Source of the DNA: Notospermus geniculatus
Taxonomy: Eukaryota; Nemertea; Pilidiophora; Heteronemertea; Lineidae
DNA length: 64,000 nucleotides
Reading direction: 5' to 3'
NCBI GenBank assembly: GCA_002633025.1
Contig: NMRB01002528.1
Location: 3,225 to 67,224 of the forward strand
In this document: positions 45,301-60,300 of the stretch, one piece after another
How the letters are laid out: every line of letters starts with the position of its first letter
Numbering within the stretch: position 1 is the stretch's first letter
The notes under the pieces: model-generated
Database searches by the model: none
Told to the model about the DNA's origin: nothing
What the model saw: only the letters and a program-made list of their open reading frames with translations
Position numbers and translations under genes: made by a program

Positions 45301-48300
45301 ATTTTTTGTTACAGCTGGAAGACTTTTGATCCTTCATGACGTCATCTCTGTCTCCACATCTACACCACGCGCTGAAGGAAAAATGACGAAATGTACGGTA
45401 CACGATTGGATGTCAAGTTTCTCATATCAATATTGTAGCAAGAATATATAAGTACCAAGAATGTGCAACTCCGAATATTAGTCCATGAGCCAGACCCCAA
45501 ATTTTTCAGTTTGACTAGCAATTTCGTGACCAGATCCAACATGGATTTTAAACATTATAGGGCCTATGACATCGCTGTAACATGGAAATGACGTATATGT
45601 CAAATTTTGCCCCAAATCCATCAAAATCACTGAAAATGCCATTTTTATAACAAACACTAATTATATCATATTCTAAACAGGCCTAACTGACTGAGAAGTG
45701 CCATATTTCTACCTATTGGTAATACATTTATGGGGTCTAAAGCCAGTGAGAAAAAAGTTAGCTGTATATAGACATCTCAATTTGTAATACATTGTTTATG
45801 TTAAATTAGAAGGCCTATATAATTACCGTACGCCCTCTATTATCAGAAAAAGTAATTTATGCCCACCCTGGTTTGTTTTCTTCACCTAACGTAACAACTT
45901 ACGCCAAACTTGACGCTAGGTGGCGATATCGGAGAATATCACACTAGTGTCGTTGCTAGGTTTCCATCTTGAAAAGTAGTGCACGCGCGGAGTGAACAAA
46001 AGAAATTCTTCTGTTTGTGAAGCGGTCACCCCATCACTCGTTTTCTATGCTTACAATATAGATCGTTGAAGATAGGTGTATAAAGTGGTGGAGTAGATGT
46101 AAAGTAATAATAAAGTTATTCTGTTTCATTTTCGACAAGATAAATACTGTTTTCTGCAAATAATACCATTTTGAAAAAGAAGTTCGCGTCACGTGATAGA
46201 CCAGCCCACCGACGATGACGTCAGGATTTCAAGATGGCGATCTAGCATCGATGGCAGTGTTAAAATTTTCGTCCAATTATCAAAAAATTTCAACGCTGCG
46301 TGGAGTATGAACTTACGCTTCATAACTTGTAGCATATCGGAAACCATGCCTCATGCACATAAGACGACATTCACTCACTCCAGATGAACGATGTTCGCTC
46401 CCCTTGTACGTTGCAGCTTTTACTGGTATTGATTTACATCCGAGGTATTCCGCTGTAAATCATATGAACAACTCAATAAAATATCTAGTGGTCCGTTCAC
46501 ACCTATTGTTATGCCACCTGGCGGCCATATTGGATGTCCGATCTGACCAAAACTTCACATTCACATAAAGGCCATCTAGGCAGAGCCACATGGTACATTT
46601 GAGCGCTCTAGTTCAAGTCGTTCCTGAGTTATAGCACATTTGATGATTTTCGGGTTACATACGGGTTTCAGAAAGGAACAACGTTCTGGGGCCATATTTA
46701 TGAAGCCTTCGCAACTTTGCGTGCACGCAAATCTATTGTTTGGCTCCACTTATGCCCTACATGCCCTATTGTTCACTGACTGCCTTACAATAGATTTGCG
46801 TTAAAGCAAAGTTGCGAAGGCTTCATAAATATGGCCCATACATGGGCCTACTATGGACAATATGAGTCCGAGCTATAAACTTCCCACTTGGAAGAAGCCA
46901 ATGTCAAGTGCCCATTCATCTTTCAAGGGGGGGGGGGGGAGTGGGTCAGGGAAAGGATGAAGTCACTTCGTCTTTTTTTGGCATCAGTATAATTTTGAGA
47001 CGGCCCCTAAGTGACATTCCTCAACCGCCAGCATTCCTTCAGTTCACTCCTTGAACCATTTCTACCAAAGATAGGGAAAGAAATACAACTTACTGTCATC
47101 TAAATTCATCGACTTCTCAATGAAACCAACAGTACTTTTGACTAGTCCTTCTGTCAGCATTGGTTCATATGGCTCTGAAATGTACCAGTTACAAATTCTT
47201 ATGCAATATAGGAAGTCGTTTTGCGCTTCCTTTACAGAAAAAGCCGGTATTTGTTCGGACTCCACACCACTACTTACCTTCTTCCATATTTCCATTGATC
47301 CTGGCAAAGTAGACAGAATACGTCTCCGCTTTCTTATTTACAATACCTCCGCACTTGGTGTCAACGTAACATCTGGCACACCATCTGTCAGCCATAGGAA
47401 GCATCCCTATCAGGGTACTGCTACACCTGCACATGGTCCTGAAATGGGTGGCGGGTATTGCGTGAATAGTTTGTCTTTGAACATGTTGAAATGCCACGAA
47501 GTCCTAAACGGCTTGATTCACTGTCGATGCGACCGTTTTGATGTGCCACAATTTCCACAAGATCATATTCAGGCTGAATCGGTTAATGTCGTCCTGGGTA
47601 CACCTCATTATTACCCTGGGTATTCTGGGTAATCCTTTTTGTTACCCAGGACGATCCTGGGTATAAATAAGGTATCTTAACATTACCCAGTTTGAAATCC
47701 GCGCCATTTTACACCTCGAGGTACGGTTTTACTATCTTATTCTAGCCCGCCACGAATTTATACACGTGCATTTTGACGTGGTGATTGTCAGCAGCTGTCA
47801 GAATGGCAACTCGCATTAAAGACTGCGATTTACTGTCGCATTTGCAATTCCAGCCTATGGCGCGGATTTTAAAACTGGGTAATATTAAGGTACCTTATTT
47901 GTACCCAGGACGATCCTGGGTAACAAAAAGGATTACCCTGGATAATAATGAGGGGTACCCAGGACGACATTAACCGATTCAGCCATATTCAGAGATTTTG
48001 TTCATTTATTTTCTGAGTAGATGCTCACATGTTGTAAACGCCAGCAAACCTCCATCCCTTCAGCTTGCATTCTTGTCGGCAGTAGGACACAGGGTGCGTG
48101 TCGTTAGGGTTGGTGATCATTTTTGTCCTGAATGGCTTTTGGTTGTCGTAGATATCTTGTTGGAAGCAGCCAATGTACTGGGCTGAAATTGAAGAACAGG
48201 GACCTTATTCACGAAGCTCCCGTAACTTACGGGAGTGCGTAAACTATTGTCCTTTTGCGGACAACCTATTGTTCACTATCAGGCTGACAAAGGATTTGCG

Positions 48301-51300
48301 AACCCTTAAAGTTACGGGGGATTATGTGAATAAGGTCCCGATTCGTCAAAACCTGGTATCCCCAACCGGTAGCCTACTTGTAGGCCTACATACACCGGTA
48401 CTTTAAACCTTTAAGTGCCTCCCCCCGCGGCTAACGGGGGTACTAGTGAAGATCAATGCCATCTTAAACCTTGCAGCAGAAATAAGCCTCTGGCTGATAG
48501 AGAGTTCTACATAATACTGATGACGAGTTCAGTCCATTTTTTGAATGGGGAACCGGCGTACTAAAAGGAGGCGCTGGGCAACAACTCAGTTTTTTTCACA
48601 AGAACGCATGCGCTGCGACGTAGAAAACGTCATTGACATCGTGACGTTAATGTGAAATGCGTCATTCAGAATCAATGACGTCGCTCTTCGGTCTCTTATT
48701 TACGCTAAAAGAGTCAATTTTATAGATGAAATTCATCATGTTCTCGCTTGAATTTTCTTTTGAAAATACTCAGATACATTGAGTCAGTCCTATACTTGAT
48801 GATGGACGTGTAAAATTCAAAATTCAGTGGACTACTTCAGGTATATTTAGGGCTAGAATTAGGGTGTAGTTTCAGAATTAAATGGCAAATAACGTTGGTT
48901 TGACTTTCGACGTCATACTTTTAACTGAATTGTTCGTCAGCGCCACGTCACGGAGTAGTTCCGCCGGTTCCTCATTGAAATGGAAGGGCTAAAAGTCAAC
49001 TCCAGCATTCATCCCGGTGACCAAACTTACAGTTTAGGCCCGAGTCGTAGACGGATAAGTGAAGGTAACCAGAGGATATGTCACCTCCACAGATCTCTGT
49101 CACGCTCTTCTCACATCGTCGGTGACACCACTTATCAGATATCTTTTCTATAGATCTCAAGGAATTTGCACAAAGGCACGTGCCCCTGAAAGCGAAAGTG
49201 AAGTAAAACTGAAAGGGTAAATGTCGTCCAGGGTATAAAATATACAAAGATTACCCAGGATCTCAGCCTTCACTAAAACAATACCCTGGGTGTAGTTTCG
49301 GTAGCCGAACATCACCCAGCTTCCGCAATCTTGCCTAGGAACGAGTTCTATTTAGAAATCCCGTGGAATCTCGCGGTCTCGTGCCGCGGTACTTGTTGAG
49401 TGTAGCTGTTCATGACATTTTTCAGGCGGTCAGGTGACCACGGGCGGGACAACCCTCGAATCCAGGTGTCATACTACGATGATGGGTGAGTGTTCGACTA
49501 CCGAAAGTACACCCAGGGTATTGTTTTAGGGAAGATTGAGATCCTGGGTAATCTTTGCATATACCCAGGACGACATTTACCCTTTCAGCTGAAGTAAAAC
49601 ATGCTACGTATTTATTGCTTGAGTGAAATAAATGTTGGGTCACTAAGTCATCGATATTCGTCCTATTTCAAATTTTCTTTCTTCATTATATTCAACTTGC
49701 CAAACTGACCGACATCTGCAACTTTTCCCGTTTAAAATCTCAAGAGAAGAAAATGCCTACATGTATTTTGGCATTTTATTTTTAGCAAAATTAATCCCGC
49801 TCACACAGTCAAGTAGAGAACACCTCTTTGAAATCGGATGATTTTTCAAAAATTGTGAAAAAAGATTTTATAATATGTCGTTTTTCTCTTAATTCATTAA
49901 AAATGATTTTTGGCAAAACATATAGTTCTATGTATGCCCAATATGTTGCTACAGATTGGGTGCAAATACCATATTGCTGTAGCTCCAATGGTTTTGGAGA
50001 TATTTAGAAAATCTTTCTCTCCTTTTACTTTCCTACAAGAGTGTACAGAAATAGTGTTAAGCCTAGGTCACAAATCCACCGGGCCCCGTACGATTCTCCC
50101 CACCCAGCGGATTTTAGAGACTGAAACACGGATCTAAGATGAATTATGCCGAAATCGCCTTAATGGACAAGTGGAAACTAGAATTGTAAATTCGCTGAAT
50201 TCGCGAATTTGATGACCTCCATATTGACGCCGACTAGAGGTGAACTTCATCATCATCATCATGCTGAAATTTAATCCAAGCCGACCCATCACTCACTGAC
50301 GCAAATAAACACGTGACATGCACGCCGGCATGCATGCCATGATGCTGACCAATCACCGTGGCGTGTAACTCCACGGCCCACCACGCAGACATGCCAGCGA
50401 GAAGAAGACTCAACACTGAACATGCTGGAGCTGAAGTGAAGCCGCCACCGGACCGTCGTCGGAAACTGACACGAGCACCAGTCCTACATGTACATGCATG
50501 CCGCCATGCACGGATACATGCCGTGCTGCACAGTCTGTGTTACTTCACATTTTTGATCGCTGATGGGCCAGATGGCTGTTCCTGGAACATGCATCGGACG
50601 TGCGTGACATCAGTGCTTCCGGGATAATTTATGTGATGACGTCAGCCAGAAAATGCGCAAGCGTGAATCAGTAGGAACGAAAATGGCGCCCATGACCAGA
50701 TGACAGGAAATCAGTTTAAACGAGAACAAAAATCGGAGCCCGCCAACGAATAGCGGGCGAGATGGCCGTAGGCCTACCGGTATTTGATGTAGGCCTACAT
50801 CCTACTGCCCTTCATGCCCTTGGCGTTTTTGGCATAGGCCCAGTATTTTACTGTTTTCGGCGATTCATCTGACCAGCACGCCAGCCCCAAGCAACAATAC
50901 AAAACACGCGTGATCACGTCGTGATCTCGACGTCGCCACTATCGTTGTTGAGCAATACGACGCGACGTCATAGCAACGGAATAAATTACTGACGTCATCC
51001 CGCTGAATAAATTAGGGAATTTTTCGCCTAAAATGCCCCAAAACACGGAAACCGCCGAACAAATTCCAAAATCGCTAATCTCGTCTCTAGATAATTCTCC
51101 ACTGCAGACCTGGTAAAAGTTTCAGGTTGGTACGATCAGCGGTTTTCGAGGCTAGCTCAATAAAATGAAAATTAGGGAGACACATAGAAAGAAACCCTGT
51201 GAAATCAATATGACCTCCACACTCCGCGAGTGTGTGGAGGTCATAATTAGACTGGATCAAACTGGGCACCGTAGAAATTGGCCAAAATGTCTGTTTTTAC

Positions 51301-54300
51301 TCGCCGTACGGGCCCCGGAGTGGATATGTGACTGGGTCTTTAGTGTTATAGTGTTATCTTTAGCTGAACGATTTCTTTAAAAACCCTTGACTTACCCGCT
51401 ATAGACACCGCTAAATGTGTATTTCTTCAGCAGACAATGTATCCGACAGACCTCTGCTGTGTATGCTTTAAAGGGTGCAGTTCTGAACGCCTTGGCCTTA
51501 CCGGGCTTTTGATCCTTAAAACACCCGTGATACTCCTCTGTAACAAGCATGGAGGGAAATGTGAAAGGAACAGCTATCACGAAGTAGTTTTCTATTGGAC
51601 AGCGGGAGCGGAGGATTTGACTCAGATTGAAGGTAAATGGTATATCGCCTTGGAGGGGCAACTAAAAAATGTGTGCTCAATTACCCCATCTTATAAGGGT
51701 ATGATCTACATGTAGCATAGATGCCAGCCATCCAAGCGGGAGCGGAGGATTTGACTCAGATTGAAGGTAAATGGTATATCGCCTTGGAGGGGCAACTAAA
51801 AAATGTGTGCTCTATTACCCCATCTTATAAGGGTATGATCTAGCATAGATGCCAGCCATCCAGGATGCCGACAAAAGTTTAAAATTTCATGTTGACAGGT
51901 GCAACATCTGTGAGTGTTTCTGTAGCTCAGTGTTCCCCAACAATAGACGCCGCCTAGAATGGTCATTGTTGGGTTAGTTGCCGCTTAATCCGTCAGGAGA
52001 GAAACAATAAGAAAAATACAGAAATACGGGGAACACTGATCGACGTTACACCTGCCTACTATACTAATATATAATACAAGTGTAACGTTTTTCAGTGTGA
52101 CCATATTTCTGTGTGATCCCCATTGTTCGGAACACACTGGGAAACGAACTCGCTGTTTCTCTGTGTGTCGCCCATTGTCAAGTCGCCGCTTATTCCGTCA
52201 ATCTATGTCACACTGGCACACGGGCCACACTGAAAAACGTTACACCCGGTGCAAATGAATGGACAATATGATCTTGTCAGATGTTCGTATACGAAATTAC
52301 ACCCACGTACTAGCGTAAAAAATAATAGGAAGTCATCTTTGCAGATGAAAAACCGGGATAATTTATGTGATGACGTCAGCCAGAAAATGCGCAAGCGTGA
52401 ATCAGTAGGAACGAAAATGGCGCCCATGACCAGATGACAGGAAAACGAGAACAAAAATCGGAGCCCGCCAACGAATAGCGGGCGAGATGGCCGTAGGCCT
52501 ACCGGTATTTGATGTAGGCCTACATCCTACTGCTCTTCATGCCCTTGGCGTTTTTGGCATAGGCCCAGTATTTTACTGTTTTTGGCGATTCATCTGACCA
52601 GCACGCCAGCCCCAAGCAACAGTACAAAACACGCGTGATCACGTCGTGATCTCGACGTCGCCACTATCGTTGTTGAGCAATACGACGCGACGTCATAGCA
52701 ACGGAATAAATTACTGACGTCATCCCGCTGAATAAATTGCAATTAGGGAATTTTTCGCCTAAAATGCCCCAAAACACGGAAACCGCCGAACAAATTCCAA
52801 AATCGCTAATCTCGTCTCTAGATAATTCTCCACTGCAGACCTGGTGAAAGTTTCAGGTTGGTACGATCAGCGGTTTTCGAGGCTAGCTCAATAAAATGAA
52901 AATTAGGGAGACACATAGAAAGAAACCCTGTGAAAACAATATGACCTCCACACTCCGAGAGTGTGTGGAGGTCATAATTAGACTGGATCAAACTGGGCAC
53001 CGTAGAAATTGGCCAAAATGTCTGTTTTTACTCGCCGTACGGGCCCCGGAGTGGATATGTGACTGGGTCTTTAGTGTAATCTTTAGCTGAACGATTTCTT
53101 TAAAAACGCTTGACTTACCCGCTATAGACACCGCTAAATGTGTATTTCTTCAGCAGACAATGTATCCGACAGACCTCTGCTGTGTATGCTTTAAAGGGTG
53201 CAGTTCTGAACGCCTTGGCCTTACCGGGCTTTTGATCCTTAAAACACCCGTGGTACTCCTCTGTAACAAGCATGGAGGGAAATGTGAAAGGAACAGCTAT
53301 CACGAAGTAGTTTTCTATTGGACAGCGGGAGCGGAGGATTTGACTCAGATTGAAGGTAAATGGTATCGCCTTGGAGGGGCAACTAAAAAATGTGTGCTCA
53401 ATTACCCCATCTTATAAGGGTATGATCTACATGTAGCATAGATGCCAGCCATCCAAGACAAAAGTTTAAAATTTCATGTTGACAGGTGTAACAATAAGAA
53501 AAACACAGAAATACGGGGAACACTGATCGACGTTACACCGGTGCGAATGAGTGGACAATATGATCTTGTCAGATGTTCGTATACGAAATTACACCCACGT
53601 ACTAGCGTAAAAAATAATAGGAAGTCATCTTTGCAGATGAAAAGTACTTACCCGTTTTCTTTGCCAGATTATTTTTGATGTAATCCGCAGTTTTCAGCAC
53701 TCGAGGGGGATTCGGCTTTCGGTCGTTGACTAAAACAATTACATTTATAGATAGATAGCTTTGATTATTGGCCATGTCGATTTAGAGGAATCAGAGGAAT
53801 CGGAGGAATCAGAGGAATCGGGCTGGAAAATCCAGAAAATCACCATAAGATAAAATATAAAATTACCAGAATAGTTAATTCACAACATTTCCTTGGCTAT
53901 TGAGTTGTTATAATAAACTCATCATCATCGAGGTTGGTGATAAGACAGTTAAAATGACTTGAGGGCCGAAAGCCAGCACTTTAGGAGAAAAGGGCCGAAT
54001 TGCAAGTTCCACTAAAGCTGTTATGACGTTTACACAACCACGTGGCTGTGTTTATATATTTAGTACATGATAGTCATGTGATCGTGTGTGACTGATGGGC
54101 TGCAGACTGAATTTTCCTCTGATTCCTCCGATTCCTCTGATTCCTCTAAATCGACATGGCCTTGATTATTGGGTTAGGGTTAGTAGATCACCCGGAGCAG
54201 GATATATCAGGAGAGGGATAGGCCAATCCAGAGAAGGATCAGGAGAGGGATATTCAGACTACGAGATATCCGGAGAAGGGTGTCAGGAGAGGGATCTCAG

Positions 54301-57300
54301 CTGAGGGAAGAGGGGGATCACAGCTGAGAGATATCTTATTCTTGCATTTTTTAAGTACAATAGGCCTGCACTTGTCCCCACTGTTCAGTTGGCAGTATGG
54401 TATAGAACACTGGCATGATTGGCGCCAAAGTGAAGGACCATCAATAGACGGCGCTGTTTGACGAGAGAGCCAATCAAAAGCGCTCATCGTAGTTTGAACC
54501 GACGCCGCCGTAACACAATTTCTGATTGGCAAAAATACGTGTGCAGAATGTACGCTGTATGTATATTCCGGTCGGGGCAGATTCCAAGCGAGGATTTCAC
54601 GAATCGAACAGCTAACGCCGTCTATTGGGCCTACTTTGAGAATGGCATCAACTGTAACAGTTTCATAGGCGGGTCACGTACAGTCATGGACATAAATTTA
54701 TCTACACACCTGATACCTTGAATCTTGGAGGATTCCTCCAAGCTTGAATATTTCAAATACATGTACTACTGGGCCAATTTTAACACGGTTTGTTCCACAT
54801 GAAAATACATCTTGTTGGTCAATCATCATCATCATCATCATCCTCAGCATCATGTTCCATAGGACTTTGCCGCTTGTATCAAAATTTTGGAAATTTGTAG
54901 ATGTAATTATGTAATAGCTCTTCAGAAATAATCTTAAAAATTAACATTTTTATTACAACATGTATGTAACATTTTGTGATTTTTGTTCCTTTTGGCCCAG
55001 GAGTATTTGAAATATTCAAGGTAGGTGTAGATAAATTTATGTCCATGACTGTACCTGGCAGCGGTTTGAAACTGCGAGGAGTTTATATAGGAGTTGTTAT
55101 ATTATATGGAAAATCCCTCTACATGGTTTCGGGTGAAAATAACTTACTCTTCTTTCCCCCACTCCCCGTAAAGTGACTTGTATAGACAGCATAGACGTAG
55201 CGTGCTTTCGTCGTTCTCCCGCCACACGGGGCTGACCGAGTATGTGGACATTTCATGTTGCATTCCTTTTTTGAGAGTTTTCTGGCGCTGGTTGTTCCTT
55301 TATCGGTGCAAATACACTCAATTCTTGAAAATATATCAAAGAAAGAATCAGCTGGTCAAGGAAAGCTCAGAAAAGTATATTGAGTCTGTGAGTGTGATGG
55401 AGCACTGCTCTGCTACCATGGCTACCAAAAATGTAGACTGGTACCCTGTCGTAGTTCTCGCTTCACTACTACGACAGGCATCTTGAACGCCAACTCGGCA
55501 TGTGATTGGTCAGCCAAACGTCATCAACGGTCGCGCCATGAGCCATCGTCTATTTTTAGAGACTCCCGCAACGTTACGAGTCTTTATTGCTCATTTGCAT
55601 ACGTGTGTCAGAATTCAGGCAAACATGGCGGACGCGGCCTGTCGTAATACATGTAGTGGAGGAACGGAGCGGTGTACGACAGGGGACCAGTCTACCAAAA
55701 ATGTGTACCACAATCCCGTCCAATCATGGATGTCCATATCAAAATACAATGTAAAGCAGATTTTCTTGTTGTTGCAGTTCCATTAAGCCCCATGCATATT
55801 GGAGGATTTCCTTCATGGTCTTATGGCGCGTTGCATGGACGGATCCAGCATTTCGGGAAAGAGGGGGCGCACCGTGCTAGATACACTGAAATCTGCGGTC
55901 AATTTCAATGATTTGCTCCAAATTTCAGAATTCACGGTCAATTTTAAAGATTTGTCGGCCGAAAAGGGGGGCGTGCGCCGGGTGCGCCCCCTTGGCCTTG
56001 GATCCGCGCCTGCGTTGGCCTACGCTAGACGTAAGCAACAGCGCGATCACATCGTGCATGGGTGACCGGCGCGCATGTTTACAAAAGGCCCTCCAGTTAT
56101 GGCCGAATGGGGCCTACTTTATAAAGTGGTGATTGTTGGCATGAAGAACTGCCGACATCCTGGGTACTTACCCGTTTCTGACCCCTGTCCTTTTTTTGTT
56201 TTTCTTCCTACAATAGTCACGGCAATCTGACAAACTACCATTTAAAATCTTCGGCTTTCCTTCGAACATTCCGGCCGAGTTTTTCTTTTGTTCAAAGCAT
56301 CCTTCATAGGCACCTGCAGACAGGAATACAATACTAGTATTCAAAATAGTTTTCAGGAATATAATTCAGAATAATTTCTCCCGATATTTTCCTACTGCTT
56401 CGTTCCTTTGCCTTGTACATGTACACTTGTACGCCAGTCAGTTTCTGCACTCATCAAGTATGGCTACGGTACCAAGTTGTTCCACCTGATTCTCACCAGT
56501 CTATCTGGCGACGCCCATCCAGCCAGCCAGGTTTGAATCCATCACATTTCCCGCTTCTGAGGTGCTCAGAGCCTCAGCCAATCATCGTTGTGCGGGAAGA
56601 GAAGAGAAAGTGCCGAACGGCGATTTGTTTCACGAGTTCTGATTGGCTCAAGTAGGGGTCAGATTCATTTATAGTTTGAGTTAACGCAAAAGATGACATG
56701 ACTGGGACAAGGCTAAAGACGCAGTCAATGGACAAGATGAGTTTTCCAGGACCTTCCCTGGAAAACAACGGAATCTGGTGTATAGACCTCAAAGACATGT
56801 TCACTGGCACGACCAGTCGATCCATTCACGCGATTTTCTTGCCGCAGACGCTCGAAAGCATTGTTTGTTTCTGCCGCGTTGGTCGTGGACAAAAGATGCG
56901 ACATCGCGCGGCACGAAAATCGCGTGAATGGATTCTTAGCCTTAAAGATAATGTATCGCGACTTCATTGTTTACATTTTTTTTAATGTTTGTAACATAGA
57001 TGTTTTGCGTTATGTTATTTTTGGAATATTTTCAGTATCAAAGGAATTTCTAGAGGGCCAAGCCACCAAGAAATTACTCATAAGCCAAAGAAAGACTGGA
57101 CATAAACAAACTGAATGTAAATAAAAACAACGAATTTCGTGGCCCGCGAAAATATCCGTGATACATTGTCTTTAATCAAAGTTGAACCAAACGGTTTACT
57201 TACTGCTGACGTCTGTGCTGTAGACGGAGTAGTATTCGTACTCTTTAGATGGTTTACTGCCACAGACATAGCCAGGGTTGTCACGACACAGATCGTCACA

Positions 57301-60300
57301 CTCGGAGTCATGTCGCTTCTTCATGTCCCCTTTAATTCCATGGGCACATTGACACTTATCCCTACAACAAGACAAACGTGACTGATTCATGTTCATTGTA
57401 ATACAGTGTGCAATGAAGTCCTTTTTATTCTTTTTATGACTCTCAAAATTGAAATGTGTATTCAATTCAAAATCTAACCAGAGAAAACTTCTTCATAAAC
57501 ATGATAAAGGGGGACATCCGAAAGACATTGCCCGGCGGGCACTAGATGTTTTTGTGTTGATCAGGGCACAGCGCTGTCTGTTAATCAACGGTGACACTAC
57601 GCTATGGCACACGCCCCTGCAGAGCTATCAGTGAGTTTAGAACACGTACCTAACCAAACGTATCTAAAAAAACACAACACGCATCTAAAAGTGTTTTTTA
57701 CAAACTAGTGTTTTTTGGTTAGATTCGTGTTCTAAACTCACTGATAGCACTCCAGGCGCATGTGCCATAGCGTAGTGTCACCGTTGATTAACAGACGGCG
57801 CTGTGTGCTAATCGAAAACAAAAACAACTAGTGCCCGCCGGGCAATATCATTCGGATGTCTCACTTTAACCTTGAAAAATGTGTATCTAGATCAGCGAAT
57901 TAACTGCTTTTCAGGGAGAGGAGATTTGACTCTTTACATATGTATAGCCGCGTTCACACTAGAGCCTTATAACGTTCGGGAAACAGTTTTAGCTTTTATA
58001 ACGATTCAGCTGTTCAGACACAAGAGTTCTTATAACGCTTTCAAAACGTTCGGACAAAAACGCCAATTTCAGCGTTTTCCCAACTGTTTTGGTTATAACG
58101 TTATAGCCCCGACGCCCAAGTTGTGTGTCTGAACGCTTATATCGTTATAGCGAAAACGCATCAACTCGCGGATGCGATATGGCCGTGACGCTACAGTGCT
58201 TGCCATCGATGCAGCACGGGAGTGTAGACGGCAAGGATGAATTAACTGGTCTACCTTGTATCAGAGTCCTAACAAAATATAACATTAAATCTGCCTTTTA
58301 TTTTTATTTGTATTTTTTTCATTCTAAATTATCATTCTTGCATTTTTAAAAAAGCAAAATGAAGTTGATTCCAATTCATAGACGTTATGCTCTGATTCGG
58401 TCCGATTCGGTGTTGGAAATACGAACCCCGCGTTACCCTCCCTCATCGCTACTTTCTTCCTGTTTCCTCCATGTCCACAATCATGTTTACTGGTTCATGA
58501 TTTCTCATCAATTTTCGTAATATTTCATTGTTTTTGCTTGTCATTTTTTTCACAATGGCCATGAACTTGTGAACGTTAATTGAGGACTCGCCTGAAGTCC
58601 AAATGAACAGTTGGTACTTGTGGAAATATCGATATGGAGGGATGAGGACATTGAGGGGCAGCTGGAGGGGGATGACCTTGACGCGATCTTTCCAGCTTCA
58701 ACTCGCTCCTGTAGATGACTTCGTTAAAACGTTTGGTGTCTGAACGCTTATATCGTTCGGGATAGAACGATATAAACTAGTGTGAATGCGCGCATTTTTA
58801 CCGTTGGGAGACGGAGCGTTTTCCCTGGAACGATCTACGGAAAACGGTACGAAAACGTTTTAGGTGTGAACGCAGCTTATGTTTTTATCATTGTGATTCG
58901 AATATTTTCTTAACCCACCCGCGAAATAATCCAGCAAGTTGTTTCTTTTGATGAAGACACTTCAGACGACATAACTCGACGTCAGCGATGAGGTAAGTTG
59001 GTTTATGAAACGTTTTATCCGCAGTTACGATAATTTTTTTTTCGCGATAGCAGCCATGGTACTCCCCTGAAATGGAAAGACTCAGAGAGTTAGGCCTATC
59101 AAATGTTGCGATAGAGACATCCCCCAAGCAAAATGGATACTAACGGAGAGCAGTGGGTAGAATTTTGGATTCTGGAAATGGTAGGACAAAAACTTAACTT
59201 ACTGGGCTTTGATTTGCGTTTGACTCTGTTGAGGTTGCTCTCGTTTTTATAGGCACAGCATTCTCTACTGACGAGTTTTATCTGATGATCATTCGGAGAA
59301 TACGTTTCATCATCGTTTGTATGTTCCGGAATCTGACCGTTTTCCTCATACAATCGATTTAGCCCTTTGTTCCTTGTAGTTGTACGATTGACGTCGTCAC
59401 TCCGGCTTTGACCTCTGGACTCTCTTCGCCTACGAGAGGCCGATTGCCTTCTCGGGCGCAGACTGCCCGGCATGCCCGGCAGCAGACTGCGACCTCCTCC
59501 TCCACCATGATTAGCGAGAGTTGCATAAAATGCCTGTATTTTGTCACTCAGATCGTCATCAGGGTTATTCGTGTTATCCCTTTCATTTGGAGCTAGGCCA
59601 CCCCTGCCACCACGGTAAATGAATGAATAAAACTTTGGTTTATTCAGTATGTAAGTCGGTGTTTTGGGCTTTTTCGCTGATCCCAATCCTGCAATTGAAT
59701 TATCTGTTTCGCTTCCAGTCATGCCAGTCGCTTCATGCTCATATGAGGCATACTCTGACTGCGGTGGAAAAATGTTTGGTCGAGGCAGACGGTTATGGAT
59801 GGGCACACCAGGCGCCACACCAGGCGGCACACCAGGTATGCCAGACGCGTGATAGTGTGTGCGGATACCTGTCCTCACACCACCTGGACTGACGGGAAGT
59901 TGAGGCGGAATATTGCGGGGTACCGGCAGGCCCGGGGGTAGGCCTATCGGTACACCTCCTTGAAACTGGCCTTTTCTTCGTACCACAACTTGCTGACTCT
60001 CATCTTGGAACAGATTATCATTGACACCGACATGATGCACCCCCCACTGGTCTTTCGTGGAAAAGCCATAGTCATAATCATTTTCGTCATCATCGTCTTC
60101 ACCTTCTTCCTCAGTTTTTCCTTTGCTGTCTGTTGTGCTGTTAGTTTGAGCTTTATTTGTTGTATTTTCTGATCGACGTACCCTATGATGTTCGGTTAGT
60201 TCAGACAGGCGATCATATTCATCCGTTCTGAGCACGCCTTGATCATCCAGGATTTCTAAGACTTCCAACTGTTCCACTTCCGTTTCAAGACGCTCAAGGT

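Larger units (their letters stand above)
50625..53641. repeat. Tandem duplication carrying the WSC3 first-half exon
   Basis: Unit 1 is 50625-52350 and unit 2 is 52351-53641. Both start GGGATAATTTATGTGATGAC and end AGTCATCTTTGCAGATGAAA. They are nearly identical; unit 1 has extra blocks (about 51730-51860 and 51905-52240). Confidence 0.85.

Noticed and set aside
46193-46387. + strand frame over the WSC5 first-half region
   Set aside because: The minus strand holds the cysteine pattern, splice sites and phase; the + frame is incidental.
59623-59892. + strand frames opposite receptor exon 2
   Set aside because: Shadows of the long minus-strand coding exon, with no family match.
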